Assembly (NCBI RefSeq): GCF_020164745.1 | Contig: NZ_JAIUGV010000005.1 | Location: 124,001-188,000, forward strand | DNA: 64,000 bases | DNA from: Mesorhizobium sp. ES1-4 | Lineage (GTDB): Bacteria; Pseudomonadota; Alphaproteobacteria; Rhizobiales; Rhizobiaceae | Reading direction: 5' to 3' | Translations under genes and position numbers: made by a program | Notes under the pieces: model-generated | Seen by the model: the letters and a program-made list of their open reading frames with translations, nothing else | Told to the model about the DNA's origin: nothing | Databases searched by the model: none | Shown here: in pieces, positions 35,992 through 44,026 of the stretch | How the letters are laid out: every line of letters starts with the position of its first letter | How positions within the stretch are numbered: the first letter of the stretch is position 1

Positions 35992-36497
35992 GCCGTTCGT
36001 TCCCCAGAGAACTGCGCGAGCCGAGGTGACCTGGGGCGACATGCGATCCTGAGCGCCCTTGCCGCGGCTTCCGCGTGGTCTATTCGCTGGAGCAACCGGC
36101 GCGCACGAAGCAAGGCGTCATGGAGGTACTGATCCGGGCCCAACATCTTTCGCCGATTCAATTCCGCTGTGTCGAGCAAGTCGAAATCGACTTTCGCGAT
36201 CGTGCACTGCCAGCCGGCGCTGTGGGACGTCCATGCCCTTTGGTGGTGGTCCAGGAGGCGCTCGCGACCGGAGTAGCCGTGGTAGTCGAAGGCAACGTTG
36301 CCGTTCGTCACATAGACATGGTTTCCGGCAAAACCCTCAGCCGGGATGATCCGTTCTGCGTAAAATCCCTCCAGAGGCGGATGCTTGAGGAAGGTACCGG
36401 CGAGAATGGCGCACGCGCCGTGACCGAAAAAGACGCGGTCCGGCAGCGCCCATCGCTTTTCGGGGTTTCTCTTTATGCCATGTTTCAGGACGTACAT
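35961..36497 (-). CDS. Conserved hypothetical protein
   Basis: 178 residues from ATG 36497. No family that I can name. The chain has a well-formed core (ALPDRVFFGHGACAILAGTFL, EGFAGNHVYVTNGNVAFDYHGYSGRE) rich in Gly, His and aromatic residues, then ERLLDHHQRAWTSHSAGW and a basic C-terminus. No signal peptide or membrane segment. Several His (HGYSG, DHHQR, SHSAG) could bind metal. Convergent overlap with pyk by 31 bases; separated from the alpha/beta hydrolase gene upstream by 46 bases, so the two may share a transcript. Confidence 0.7.
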   Translation of the reverse strand: MYVLKHGIKRNPEKRWALPDRVFFGHGACAILAGTFLKHPPLEGFYAERIIPAEGFAGNHVYVTNGNVAFDYHGYSGRERLLDHHQRAWTSHSAGWQCTIAKVDFDLLDTAELNRRKMLGPDQYLHDALLRARRLLQRIDHAEAAARALRIACRPRSPRLAQFSGERTAYRPAVSDPT

Positions 36498-36543
36498 GCT
36501 GCGCTGATCCCAATGGCGTCTTGCGATGACCGTTTTCGGATGG

Positions 36544-37611
36544 TCAGGTCGGCGCGAGTTCCGCTTCAGGTTCCTTGATGTCGGCGCATTTGCCCACGCC
36601 ATAGGCGTCGGCGGCAATCCGTGCCTCCACCGTCCCTGCGATTGCTTCCAGGTCGATATCCTTGCCGGCGACTTTCTCGATGGCGCCGACGACTAGGTCG
36701 GGGGCGATCCAGTCGGGTTTGTGACCGAGATTGTGCACCCAGACGAGCTCGGCGCCTGATATGTCGCGCACCAGACCAACGGAATGGATATGCGCGTAGA
36801 CGACCTTGTCGCGGTCGCCTGAGATGACCACGGTCGGCGCCGTGATCTCTTTGTAATGCGGTGCGGCACCAAGCGCATAGCGATAGAGCCCGGCGACGTC
36901 GGTGGCGTTGGCGCGAAAGGCCGATGGCCGCAGCAAAAGCGGGATCGAGGCCTCGGCGAGGTAATTGTCCGGCACTTTGTTGGGCGAGAAGACGCAGGTC
37001 GTCGCATCCGCCATCCGCAGCATTCCCGCGGGATAGCTCAGGGTCTCGGAGAACAGCCGGCCGATCACCGGAATGGTGGTCAGGTCGTAGTACCAGGATG
37101 TCGCGCCGCCCGGCCAGGGGTGGCTCGCCGGCGCCAGGAAGATGAGGCCGAGCGTCTTGTCGGCATGCTTTCGGCCGAAAGCCGCCGTCACCACGCCGCC
37201 GAAGGAATGACCGACAATGATGGCCTTGCCGATGCCGAGACGGTCCATCAGCACGGAGATGGTGTTGGCCTGCGCCGACGGATCCTCATTGTTGCCCAGG
37301 CCGCGTCCCGACCAGCCGGCTCCCGGCCGGTCGAAGAACACCATTTCGGCACGGCCTTCGAGCAACGGCCTGAGCGGCAGCATCTGGTCTTTCAAATTGG
37401 CGCTGGCACCATGGATGAAGACGATCGGAGGCAGGTCCGCGCCGGCTGGCGCGGGAATGTGGACATAGTGGATGCGAGCGCCGTCGATGTCGGCGAATTC
37501 GCCGATCGGCGGATCGCGGCGCTCGATCAGCCATGAGCCGACACGGGTCACGCCGACAAGGGCAAGGACAAGCGCCATCAGGAAGGCGAGCGCGGCATAG
37601 ATCAGGTTCAT
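36544..37611 (-). CDS. Alpha/beta hydrolase
   Basis: 355 residues. One N-terminal membrane anchor (LIYAALAFLMALVLALVGV), then an alpha/beta fold: oxyanion motif FIHGASAN at 65-72, nucleophile Ser136 in GHSFGG, acid Asp in ISGDRDKVV and His in NLGHKPDW. The DRPGAGWSGRG segment resembles epoxide-hydrolase or haloalkane dehalogenase relatives. Substrate unknown. ATG 37611 gives the anchor its natural start; the frame upstream is not convincing. Confidence 0.85.
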   Translation of the reverse strand: MNLIYAALAFLMALVLALVGVTRVGSWLIERRDPPIGEFADIDGARIHYVHIPAPAGADLPPIVFIHGASANLKDQMLPLRPLLEGRAEMVFFDRPGAGWSGRGLGNNEDPSAQANTISVLMDRLGIGKAIIVGHSFGGVVTAAFGRKHADKTLGLIFLAPASHPWPGGATSWYYDLTTIPVIGRLFSETLSYPAGMLRMADATTCVFSPNKVPDNYLAEASIPLLLRPSAFRANATDVAGLYRYALGAAPHYKEITAPTVVISGDRDKVVYAHIHSVGLVRDISGAELVWVHNLGHKPDWIAPDLVVGAIEKVAGKDIDLEAIAGTVEARIAADAYGVGKCADIKEPEAELAPT

Positions 37612-37689
37612 GCGGGGATATACGGGCGTGAGGTGGGATTGGTTGTGGGGTAGGGAGTAGGCCAATGCCTATTCCCTACTGCCTATTCT

Positions 37690-38337
37690 TCAAATGCCTT
37701 CGCCGGCAAGCTCTTCCGACAGGGTGGCGACTTGGTTCTGGGCGCTGCGCATCATGGGATAGATGGCCAGCACCTTCTGCCAGGCCTCAAGCGCCGATTG
37801 CTTGTGGCCGGTTTCAGCCATGATCTGGGCCAGGCCCGAAAGCGCGCCGAAATGGCGTGGCTCGAGCTGCAGGGTGCGATCGATGTCGGCCATCGACTTG
37901 CCGTAGTTCTTCATCATGAAATGCACGGTGGCGCGGCGGTTCCAGCCTTCGGCGTAGGTTGGCTGCAAGGTCACCACCTGATCCAGGAAATCGAGCGCGA
38001 CGTCGAACTTCTGGTCGTTCATCGCTTTTTGCGACCACTGCATCATCAGGTCGATCGAGGCGCTGCCGGACTGGAACCATTCGTTCCAGATATTGCCGGC
38101 GATGCGCTCGGCGGCCTTTTCGTTGCGCTCGCGCTTCAGGTCGGAGAACAGCTTGTCGAGCCGGGCCTGTTTCGTCATCGGCGCCGCCGGAGTGTCCGGG
38201 GCCGAGGGCTGGGCATCCGGGGGCGCCGGCTGACCATCCGCGGCTGCCACCGCGATCGGCCGATCACCGGCCTGCGTCGGCAGGGAGATGACGCCGGAAA
38301 CAATGAAAGTCGTCAAAAATGCAAAAAGAATCCGCAT
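37690..38337 (-). CDS. Exported TPR-repeat protein
   Basis: 215 residues with a signal peptide (ILFAFLTTFIVSGVISLPTQA), a Pro/Ala linker, and about three tetratricopeptide repeats from about 80 to 200 (QKFDVALDFLDQVVTLQPTYAEGWNRRATVHF, with YGKSMADIDRTLQLEPRHFGALSGLA next). The TPR array probably mediates protein contacts in the periplasm; the partner is unknown. ATG 38337 is preferred over GTG one codon earlier. Confidence 0.82.
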   Translation of the reverse strand: MRILFAFLTTFIVSGVISLPTQAGDRPIAVAAADGQPAPPDAQPSAPDTPAAPMTKQARLDKLFSDLKRERNEKAAERIAGNIWNEWFQSGSASIDLMMQWSQKAMNDQKFDVALDFLDQVVTLQPTYAEGWNRRATVHFMMKNYGKSMADIDRTLQLEPRHFGALSGLAQIMAETGHKQSALEAWQKVLAIYPMMRSAQNQVATLSEELAGEGI

Positions 38338-38447
38338 CACCCGAGTTTAATCCCGGGCGGCGGAACATCAAAGTGATTTTAGCGTGAGAGGGTCGTCTGG
38401 CCGACAAGCATCAATGGGCGGAGGCAAAAAAGCCTCCGGCCGAAAAC

Positions 38448-38573
38448 TCAGCCCTGGCGCGCCTTGTAGCGCGGGGCGGTCTTGTTGATGATGTAGACGC
38501 GGCCCTTGCGGCGAACCAGCTGGTTGTCGCGGTGACGCGCCTTCAGCGCCTTGAGCGAATTCTTGATCTTCAT
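38448..38573 (-). CDS. rpmJ: 50S ribosomal protein L36, Cys-free type
   Basis: 41 residues, [17 protein letters not shown] opening, ending [13 protein letters not shown]. Length and sequence match the alternative L36 group (YkgO-like). It has no Cys, so lacks the zinc ribbon of the C+ form. Its leader holds a GC hairpin at 38616-38639. It is only found by inspection below the usual gene length cut-off; codon use and family fit are clear. Confidence 0.94.
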   Translation of the reverse strand: MKIKNSLKALKARHRDNQLVRRKGRVYIINKTAPRYKARQG

Positions 38574-38615
38574 GGTCTTGCCTGTCGGTGTGGACCCGGT
38601 CGGGGTCGAAATTTT

Positions 38616-38639
38616 AAGGCGCGCCAGAAGACGCGCCTT
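38616..38639. other. Hairpin in rpmJ leader
   Basis: AAGGCGCG and CGCGCCTT (arms 38616-38623 and 38632-38639) with an 8-base loop, 43 bases upstream of the L36 start. On the plus strand it is followed by TTG after TTTT. It could be an rpmJ leader structure or a bidirectional terminator; there is no plus-strand gene upstream to terminate. Confidence 0.4.
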
Positions 38640-38814
38640 TTGAACGGTGGGTGGCTCATAAACGAGGAGCCTTGCCCATGTCAACCGTAAGTCAGCCGCA
38701 AGCGTGCTTCGCGTCCTGATATCATCAAATATCCACCATGTCGGCCCCCGCGGCATTGCGCGACCCTGGGCGGGCTGGGATGATGCCGCAACAATCAGTG
38801 ATTTGGGGGCAAAG

Positions 38815-39234
38815 ATGCGCCGATTATTCCTGTCCGCCTGCCTTGCCGTCCTCGTGGCAAACGCGGCTGCCCGCGCGCAGGAATGCGACCGCTCCGACGA
38901 TAGCCAGCAGATGATGAACATCTGTGCCGGCGAGGACTACCAGGCCGCCGACGCCAGGCTCAACAAGACTTATCAGGGCCTGATCAGCTCCGACGATGCA
39001 GATGAACGGAGGTTGCTGCAGGCGGCGCAGCGGGCCTGGATCGCCTTCCGCGACGCCGAGTGTACACATTCCACGGCCGCCAGCCAGGGCGGGTCCATCC
39101 ATGCGATGGAGGTGTCGCAATGCCTGACCAAGCTGACCAATGATCGCATCAAGCAACTCGCCGCCTCGGCCAATTGCGAGGAGGGCGATGCGGGCTGCGC
39201 CAACTCCGGCGAGGACAGCGACGAGGTGCAATAG
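38815..39234 (+). CDS. LprI-like lysozyme inhibitor domain protein (DUF1311)
   Basis: 139 residues with a signal peptide ending in ARAQ. The DUF1311 fold shows as [33 protein letters not shown] (given only as landmarks MNICAG and ADARLNKTY), then [19 protein letters not shown]. Paired Cys suggest disulfides in the periplasm. LprI-type proteins inhibit lysozyme; this role is by family only. ATG 38815 gives the clean signal peptide. Confidence 0.85.
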   Translation: MRRLFLSACLAVLVANAAARAQECDRSDDSQQMMNICAGEDYQAADARLNKTYQGLISSDDADERRLLQAAQRAWIAFRDAECTHSTAASQGGSIHAMEVSQCLTKLTNDRIKQLAASANCEEGDAGCANSGEDSDEVQ

Positions 39235-39240
39235 GCGCGC

Positions 39241-39363
39241 TTGCGATTAGCGTGGTTCAACGTTCGAGAGAATCGCCGACGCGCTCCAACCCTCTCGCTC
39301 CACCTCTTATTTCGCGCAATTCCGGACGGAAAACCGTCACACGCTTTTCCTGGAATCGCTCCA
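39241..39363. repeat. Rhizobial palindromic repeat (second family), copy at purK 3' end
   Basis: CGCAATTCCGGACGGAAAAC starts at 39314 and is followed by ACGCTTTTCCTGGAATCGCT; the same words recur at 51293-51338. Upstream part 39241-39300 resembles a degenerate copy of the 51238-51278 hairpin. The repeat overlaps the 3' end of purK. Confidence 0.7.
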
Positions 39364-40437
39364 GTCGCGGCGGCTGGCGCGGGTGAAGTGGCCCATCTTG
39401 CGGCCGGGCCGGGCCTCGGCCTTGCCGTAGAGATGCAGCATCAGGTCCGGCTCGGCGAGCAGGGCTGGGACGCGCAACACGTCGTCGCCGATCAGGTTCT
39501 CCATCACGCAATCGGAATGGCGGTCGGGGCTGCCCAACGGCAGGCCGGCAATGGCGCGGATGTGCTGCTCGAACTGCGAAACGATACAGGCGGCCTCGGT
39601 CCAATGGCCTGAATTGTGGACGCGGGGCGCGATCTCGTTGGCCAGCAGCGAACCGTCGGCCAGCACGAAGAATTCGACACCGATGACGCCGATATAGTCG
39701 AGAGCCGACAGGATTTTCGTCGCCGCGGCCTTGGCGGCCCGCGCGGTCGCGGGCGCGACCCCGGCCGGCAAGGTCGATGTGTGTAGAATGCCGTCACGAT
39801 GCACGTTTTCGGCCGGGTCGTAGGCGGCGACAGTGCCGTCCAGTCCCCGCGCGGCGATGACGGAAATCTCGCGCTCGAACGGCACGAAGCTTTCCAGGAT
39901 CAGCGGCACATTGCCCATCGCCTCGCAGGTGCCGGCGAACCCGCCGGCTTCCATGTTGCGGAAGACGCGCTGGCCCTTGCCGTCATAGCCCATGCGCCGC
40001 GTCTTCAGGATGCCGCTGCCGCCGAATGCCTTCAGCGCCACCGTCAGGTCGTCGTCGGTATCGACCGGCCGGAAATCGGCGGTGGCGACGGCGATACCGT
40101 TGAGGAATGTCTTTTCGCTTACCCGGTCCTGCGCCACCTCAAGCGCGCGCGCCGGCGGACAGACCGGCACCTTGGCGGCAAGCGCGGTTGCAGCGGCCAC
40201 CGGAACGTTTTCGAACTCGTAGGTGACGACGGCGCTTGCCGCCGCCAGTTCGGCAAGGGCGGCCGGGTCGTCGTAAGCAGCGGTGATCTGCCGGTTGGAG
40301 ACCTGGGCGGCCGGGCAATCAGGCTGTGGCTCCAGCACGATGGTTCGGTAGCCGAGGCGGGCGGCGGCCATTGCCAGCATGCGGCCGAGCTGGCCGCCGC
40401 CAATGATGCCGATGATCGATCCGGCTGGCAGGCTCAC
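39337..40437 (-). CDS. purK: N5-carboxyaminoimidazole ribonucleotide synthetase
   Basis: ATP-grasp enzyme of purine synthesis, 366 residues, that carboxylates AIR to N5-[14 protein letters not shown] at 11-20, the ATP-grasp loop [23 protein letters not shown] and ENLIGD mark the family. Start is GTG overlapping the purE stop (GTGA). The last eight or so codons (WSDSRKSV) are derived from the repeat element, so the C-terminal tail is not ancestral. With purE it forms an operon, reversed gene order relative to many bacteria (purE first). Confidence 0.93.
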   Translation of the reverse strand: MSLPAGSIIGIIGGGQLGRMLAMAAARLGYRTIVLEPQPDCPAAQVSNRQITAAYDDPAALAELAAASAVVTYEFENVPVAAATALAAKVPVCPPARALEVAQDRVSEKTFLNGIAVATADFRPVDTDDDLTVALKAFGGSGILKTRRMGYDGKGQRVFRNMEAGGFAGTCEAMGNVPLILESFVPFEREISVIAARGLDGTVAAYDPAENVHRDGILHTSTLPAGVAPATARAAKAAATKILSALDYIGVIGVEFFVLADGSLLANEIAPRVHNSGHWTEAACIVSQFEQHIRAIAGLPLGSPDRHSDCVMENLIGDDVLRVPALLAEPDLMLHLYGKAEARPGRKMGHFTRASRRDWSDSRKSV

Positions 40438-40931
40438 GGCGTGTCCGTCGGTTCGGCGGCGACCTTGGCGGTCTGCGAGGCGCGCCAGGCATCGAGGCGC
40501 GCGGCCAGCTTGTCGTCGTTCAATGCCAGCACGGCTGCGGCCAGGAGGGCCGCATTGGCCGCACCGGCCTTGCCGATGGCCAGCGTCCCGACCGGGATGC
40601 CGGCCGGCATCTGGACGATCGAGAGCAGCGAATCCTGGCCGGACAGCGCCTTCGATTCCACCGGCACGCCGAACACCGGCAGTGGCGTCATCGCCGCCGT
40701 CATGCCAGGCAGATGCGCCGCGCCGCCGGCGCCGGCGATGATCACCTTGTAACCGGCCGCCTTGGCGCCCTTGGCGAAATCATAGAGCCGGTCGGGCGTG
40801 CGATGCGCGGAGATGATCAGCCGTTTGTGCGGGACGCCCAGTGCCTCCAGCGTTTCGGCCGCCTGGCGCATCGTTGCCCAATCGGACTGGCTGCCCATGA
40901 TGATGGCGACGTCGGCGCGTTGATCGTTCAA
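40434..40931 (-). CDS. purE: N5-carboxyaminoimidazole ribonucleotide mutase
   Basis: Converts N5-CAIR to CAIR in purine synthesis, 165 residues. SQSDW near the start, SAHRTPDR with the catalytic His, and [10 protein letters not shown] and GVPVESKAL are present. The start is a TTG at 40931 placed about 7 bases after GGGGAG; a TTG at 40952 would add seven residues. It overlaps purK by 4 bases. No ATG start is available, as the first in-frame ATG is inside the first strand. Confidence 0.92.
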   Translation of the reverse strand: MNDQRADVAIIMGSQSDWATMRQAAETLEALGVPHKRLIISAHRTPDRLYDFAKGAKAAGYKVIIAGAGGAAHLPGMTAAMTPLPVFGVPVESKALSGQDSLLSIVQMPAGIPVGTLAIGKAGAANAALLAAAVLALNDDKLAARLDAWRASQTAKVAAEPTDTP

Positions 40932-41095
40932 GCTTCTGCTCCCCGGCGACAAAGGCGCGCCTTAGCGGAATTCGCGCGGGGCCGCAAGGACGGGGCTCCA
41001 GTCGTGACGGTTGCCCCGATGCTATCTTGCGCGGCCGAGCTGCGATATAGGCTAACCAATGTCGGCCGGGGGAAGCCGCGCTCGGGGGAAAATCG

Positions 41096-41512
41096 ATGAC
41101 GGCCTACACATTCAACGACAGGCTCTTTGCGTTCGAGGTTTTCGACGACGAGGTCGTGGTTCTTCATGTCACCGAGGGAACGTATTTTGCCTGCGGCGGC
41201 TGGGTGGTCGAGGCCTGGAGCGCGCTGACGACGGGGTGCTCGACGCAACGCATCGTCGATGCTGTCTCGGGGCACTATGGAATTGCCGCCAACGAGATCG
41301 AGCGCGAACTGACCGATCTCACCGCCCGGCTTGAGCAGGAGGCCATCTTTCTGAACGTCGAAGCGGGCGATGTCGATGAAGCGATCGTCACCTTCTCAGG
41401 CCGGCCTTTTCAATCGGCCTCGTTCGAAAAGCATGCCGACATGCAGGATCTGCTGACACTCGACCCGATCCACGACGTCGACCCGAAAAAAGGTTGGCCG
41501 ATCTTGAGTTGA
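41096..41512 (+). CDS. PqqD-like peptide-binding protein with acidic tail
   Basis: 138 residues. The N-terminal ~85 residues have the PqqD-type pattern (LHVTEGTYFACGGWVVEAW, IVDAVSGHYGIAANEIERELTDLTARLEQE): a winged-helix RiPP-recognition-like fold. A 28-residue tail (111-138) follows with MQDLLTLDPIHDVD and GWP, and the chain ends in Ser. The tail lacks Cys and is not a known leader, though a similar D-L-L-DPIH-VD-GWP motif occurs in other PqqD-like proteins in my memory. It is 4 bases before the kinase gene. It has no PQQ biosynthesis genes beside it. Confidence 0.8.
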   Translation: MTAYTFNDRLFAFEVFDDEVVVLHVTEGTYFACGGWVVEAWSALTTGCSTQRIVDAVSGHYGIAANEIERELTDLTARLEQEAIFLNVEAGDVDEAIVTFSGRPFQSASFEKHADMQDLLTLDPIHDVDPKKGWPILS

Positions 41513-41516
41513 GACG

Positions 41517-42584
41517 ATGCCGGTTGCGGAGCTGATCCGGGGGCCGGGGGCGGCGCTGGACTATTTCCTGGCATTCCTGTCGAGGTCGGAGCGTTGTCCG
41601 CCAGTTTCGAAGGCCGCAAGGTTCGGCCGTACGACGGTGATGACGATGTTCCACGGTTTCACGGCTGAGGCAGCCTATGCCGAAGCATTGCGGCCTGCCG
41701 ATGCGTCCGGCTCGGCAGCGTTCACCATCCACGTCATCGACGGCGCCGCCTGCGGGCTGCAACGCCCGCGGCTGTCTTGGACGGCGGCCGATTTCGGCGA
41801 AAAGCGCGTCGTTCCCGCCTGGTCCGATGCCGACACAACCACTTATTTTCTTCGTGGCGAGGATGGATTCGCGGTTGCCGACTGGACCACGCGCCGAGCG
41901 TTCATCTGGCTGCCTTCATCGCGGGCCGTGCCCTGGTACGAACGGGCAGCGCCGTTTCGCTGGTTGTTCGATGGTCTTGCGGCGCGGCTCGGCATGTCGA
42001 CGCTGCATGCGGCCGCGGTCGGGTTCGAGGGCCACGGCGTGCTGATCGCCGGGCGCGGCGGCGTCGGCAAGTCGACCATGGCGCTGGCCTGCCTGGGAGA
42101 CGGGCTGGATTATGTCGGCGACGATTACTGCCTGTTCGACCATCACCAGGAGCCGCGCGTCCACGCGCTCTATTCGACGGCGAAATGGCGGCGGGGGGCT
42201 GCGGTGGTTCCAGCCTGGCTGAACGCGGTGCCAGCCGATGCCGCCGATATGGCGGAGCATAAGAACATCCTGTTTGTCGATCGCCTGAGACAGGATCAAT
42301 TGGTCAAGGAATTGTCGATTGCCGCCATCGTCATCCCCGCGGTCGCCGGCCTGCCGGAACCGGTCTTGCAGCCCATCCCGCCGCAGGTCGCCTTGGCAAA
42401 CCTTGCCGCCAGCACAATCGCGCAGTCCGAACATGACGGCGCAAAGGTAATGCGGGCGATTGCCCGCCTGGCGCGTGCCGTTCCAGCCTACCGCCTGCAG
42501 ATGTCGCGCGATGCCGACGCTTCCGCGGCAGCGATCCGTTCGCTGCTGACGCAGCCGGGTTCGAAAAGCGGAGACGCGCCATGA
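41517..42584 (+). CDS. HPr kinase-related P-loop kinase (HprK-like)
   Basis: 355 residues. N-terminal ~150 residues without a known motif; then a kinase core with His164, Walker A GRGGVGKST at 179-187 and the YVGDDYCLF segment at 199-207 that resembles the HprK acidic site. Relatives include HprK-type enzymes in lasso-peptide and PqqD-linked clusters that phosphorylate peptides or proteins. No HPr gene is next to it. It starts 4 bases after the PqqD-like gene and overlaps the glycosyltransferase by 4 bases, so the three genes form one translation-coupled operon. Confidence 0.83.
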   Translation: MPVAELIRGPGAALDYFLAFLSRSERCPPVSKAARFGRTTVMTMFHGFTAEAAYAEALRPADASGSAAFTIHVIDGAACGLQRPRLSWTAADFGEKRVVPAWSDADTTTYFLRGEDGFAVADWTTRRAFIWLPSSRAVPWYERAAPFRWLFDGLAARLGMSTLHAAAVGFEGHGVLIAGRGGVGKSTMALACLGDGLDYVGDDYCLFDHHQEPRVHALYSTAKWRRGAAVVPAWLNAVPADAADMAEHKNILFVDRLRQDQLVKELSIAAIVIPAVAGLPEPVLQPIPPQVALANLAASTIAQSEHDGAKVMRAIARLARAVPAYRLQMSRDADASAAAIRSLLTQPGSKSGDAP

Positions 42585-44011
42585 GCGAAGCAGCCGTCCT
42601 TCCCTCGCTCAGCATCATCGTTCCGGTCCACAACAACCATCGCTATCTGCCGGCCGCGCTGGCCAGCATCCGGGCGCAGAATGCCGCGGGCTGCGAGGTC
42701 ATCGTGGTCGATGACGGCTCGGAGCCGCCGATCGCGCCGCTGGTGGAGGCTGCGTTCCCCGAAGCGATACTCCTGCGGCAAGCCAATGCCGGGCCGTCGG
42801 CGGCCCGCAATCGGGGCCTGCGGCAGGCCGCCGGCGAATTCGTGGCGTTTCTCGACGCCGACGATCTGTGGCCGGAAAAAGCTCTTGCGTTGCTGGCCAA
42901 GGGCTTTCGCGACGCGCCCGGCGCCGATGTCGTGCAGGGTCATGTCAGGCGTTTCGGCGAGCCGGCAGAAGTCACTGCCGCGGCGCCGGGTATATTCGGA
43001 TCGCCCTATCTCGGCTTCAATGTCGGGGCGCTTATGTCACGACGGGCAGCGTTGTTCGCGGCAGGGCTGTTCGATGAAAGCCTGCGGCAAAGCGAGGATG
43101 TGGTTCTGTTCATCCGCTTGCGCGAAACCGGCGCCCGCCACCTCATCATCCCCGACACGGTGCTGGAGTACCGCCGTCATCAGGACTCGCTGACCGTGAC
43201 GCAGGAGCCGAAGGCTTTGAAGCACGGGGCGGCCGAGAATTGGATCCGGCTGGTGCGCAACAGCCGGCGGCGCACACCGGGCCCACGGGCATCAGCACCG
43301 GCAGCGGGCGGGCCGCGGGTTTCGGTCTTGCTGGTCGTTCGCGACGGCCGCAAATATCTTCCGTCGGCGTTGGCCAGCATCAGGGCGCAGACGCTGGCTG
43401 CCACGGAAATCATCGCGGTTGTCGGGCCCTCCTCCGACGGCACCGCCGACTATCTTCAGGCGCAGGACGATGTTCGCGTCGTTGCCCAGTCGGAAGAAGG
43501 ACTGGCCACGGCGCGCAACCAGGCAGTCGCCGAGGCCGGCGAGCCATTGCTGGCATTTCTCGACCACGATGATCTGTGGCATGAGCGCAAGCTGGAAATG
43601 CAGGCGAAGGCTATAGAATTGTTCGTGATGTCGGCCGCCTGCATCAGCAATTTTCGTCTTGTCGACGACACCGGGTCGCCCGACCCGACTGTTGTCGACC
43701 GGTCGGGTAATACGCTGCCGCGACTGGGCTGGACACCCAGCGCGCTGCTTGTTCACCGCGGCGTCTTCGATCGCGTCGGCGGGTTCGATCCGGCGCTTGG
43801 CATGGGCTGCGATACCGATTGGTTCCGGCGCTTGCGACTATCCGGCACGCCAATAGGCGTCGCCTCTCAGGTGCTGATGGAAAAGCGCCTGCATGACAAC
43901 AATCTCAGCCGCGAGAACGAACGAAACCGGCAAGCGATGTTCCGGATGCTGGGCAAACACCGCGCCGAACTGCGCGCCGCGCGCCTGGCTGGCGACGAGA
44001 CATCCGAATAG
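42581..44011 (+). CDS. Glycosyltransferase with two tandem GT2 domains
   Basis: 476 residues carrying two GT-A type domains. Domain 1 runs from about 8 to 225 with VVDDGSE and LDADDLW at 91-97. Domain 2 runs from about 245 to 465 with LVVRDGRKYLPSALASIRAQ, PSSDGTADY and LDHDDLW at 327-333. Both have acidic DxD motifs so both may be active. No signal peptide. It probably transfers sugars in sequence onto a lipid, polysaccharide or protein. It is coupled to the kinase and PqqD-like genes, which is unusual for a plain polysaccharide gene. Confidence 0.88.
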   Translation: MSEAAVLPSLSIIVPVHNNHRYLPAALASIRAQNAAGCEVIVVDDGSEPPIAPLVEAAFPEAILLRQANAGPSAARNRGLRQAAGEFVAFLDADDLWPEKALALLAKGFRDAPGADVVQGHVRRFGEPAEVTAAAPGIFGSPYLGFNVGALMSRRAALFAAGLFDESLRQSEDVVLFIRLRETGARHLIIPDTVLEYRRHQDSLTVTQEPKALKHGAAENWIRLVRNSRRRTPGPRASAPAAGGPRVSVLLVVRDGRKYLPSALASIRAQTLAATEIIAVVGPSSDGTADYLQAQDDVRVVAQSEEGLATARNQAVAEAGEPLLAFLDHDDLWHERKLEMQAKAIELFVMSAACISNFRLVDDTGSPDPTVVDRSGNTLPRLGWTPSALLVHRGVFDRVGGFDPALGMGCDTDWFRRLRLSGTPIGVASQVLMEKRLHDNNLSRENERNRQAMFRMLGKHRAELRAARLAGDETSE

Positions 44012-44026
44012 GGCGGCAGGGATGCG

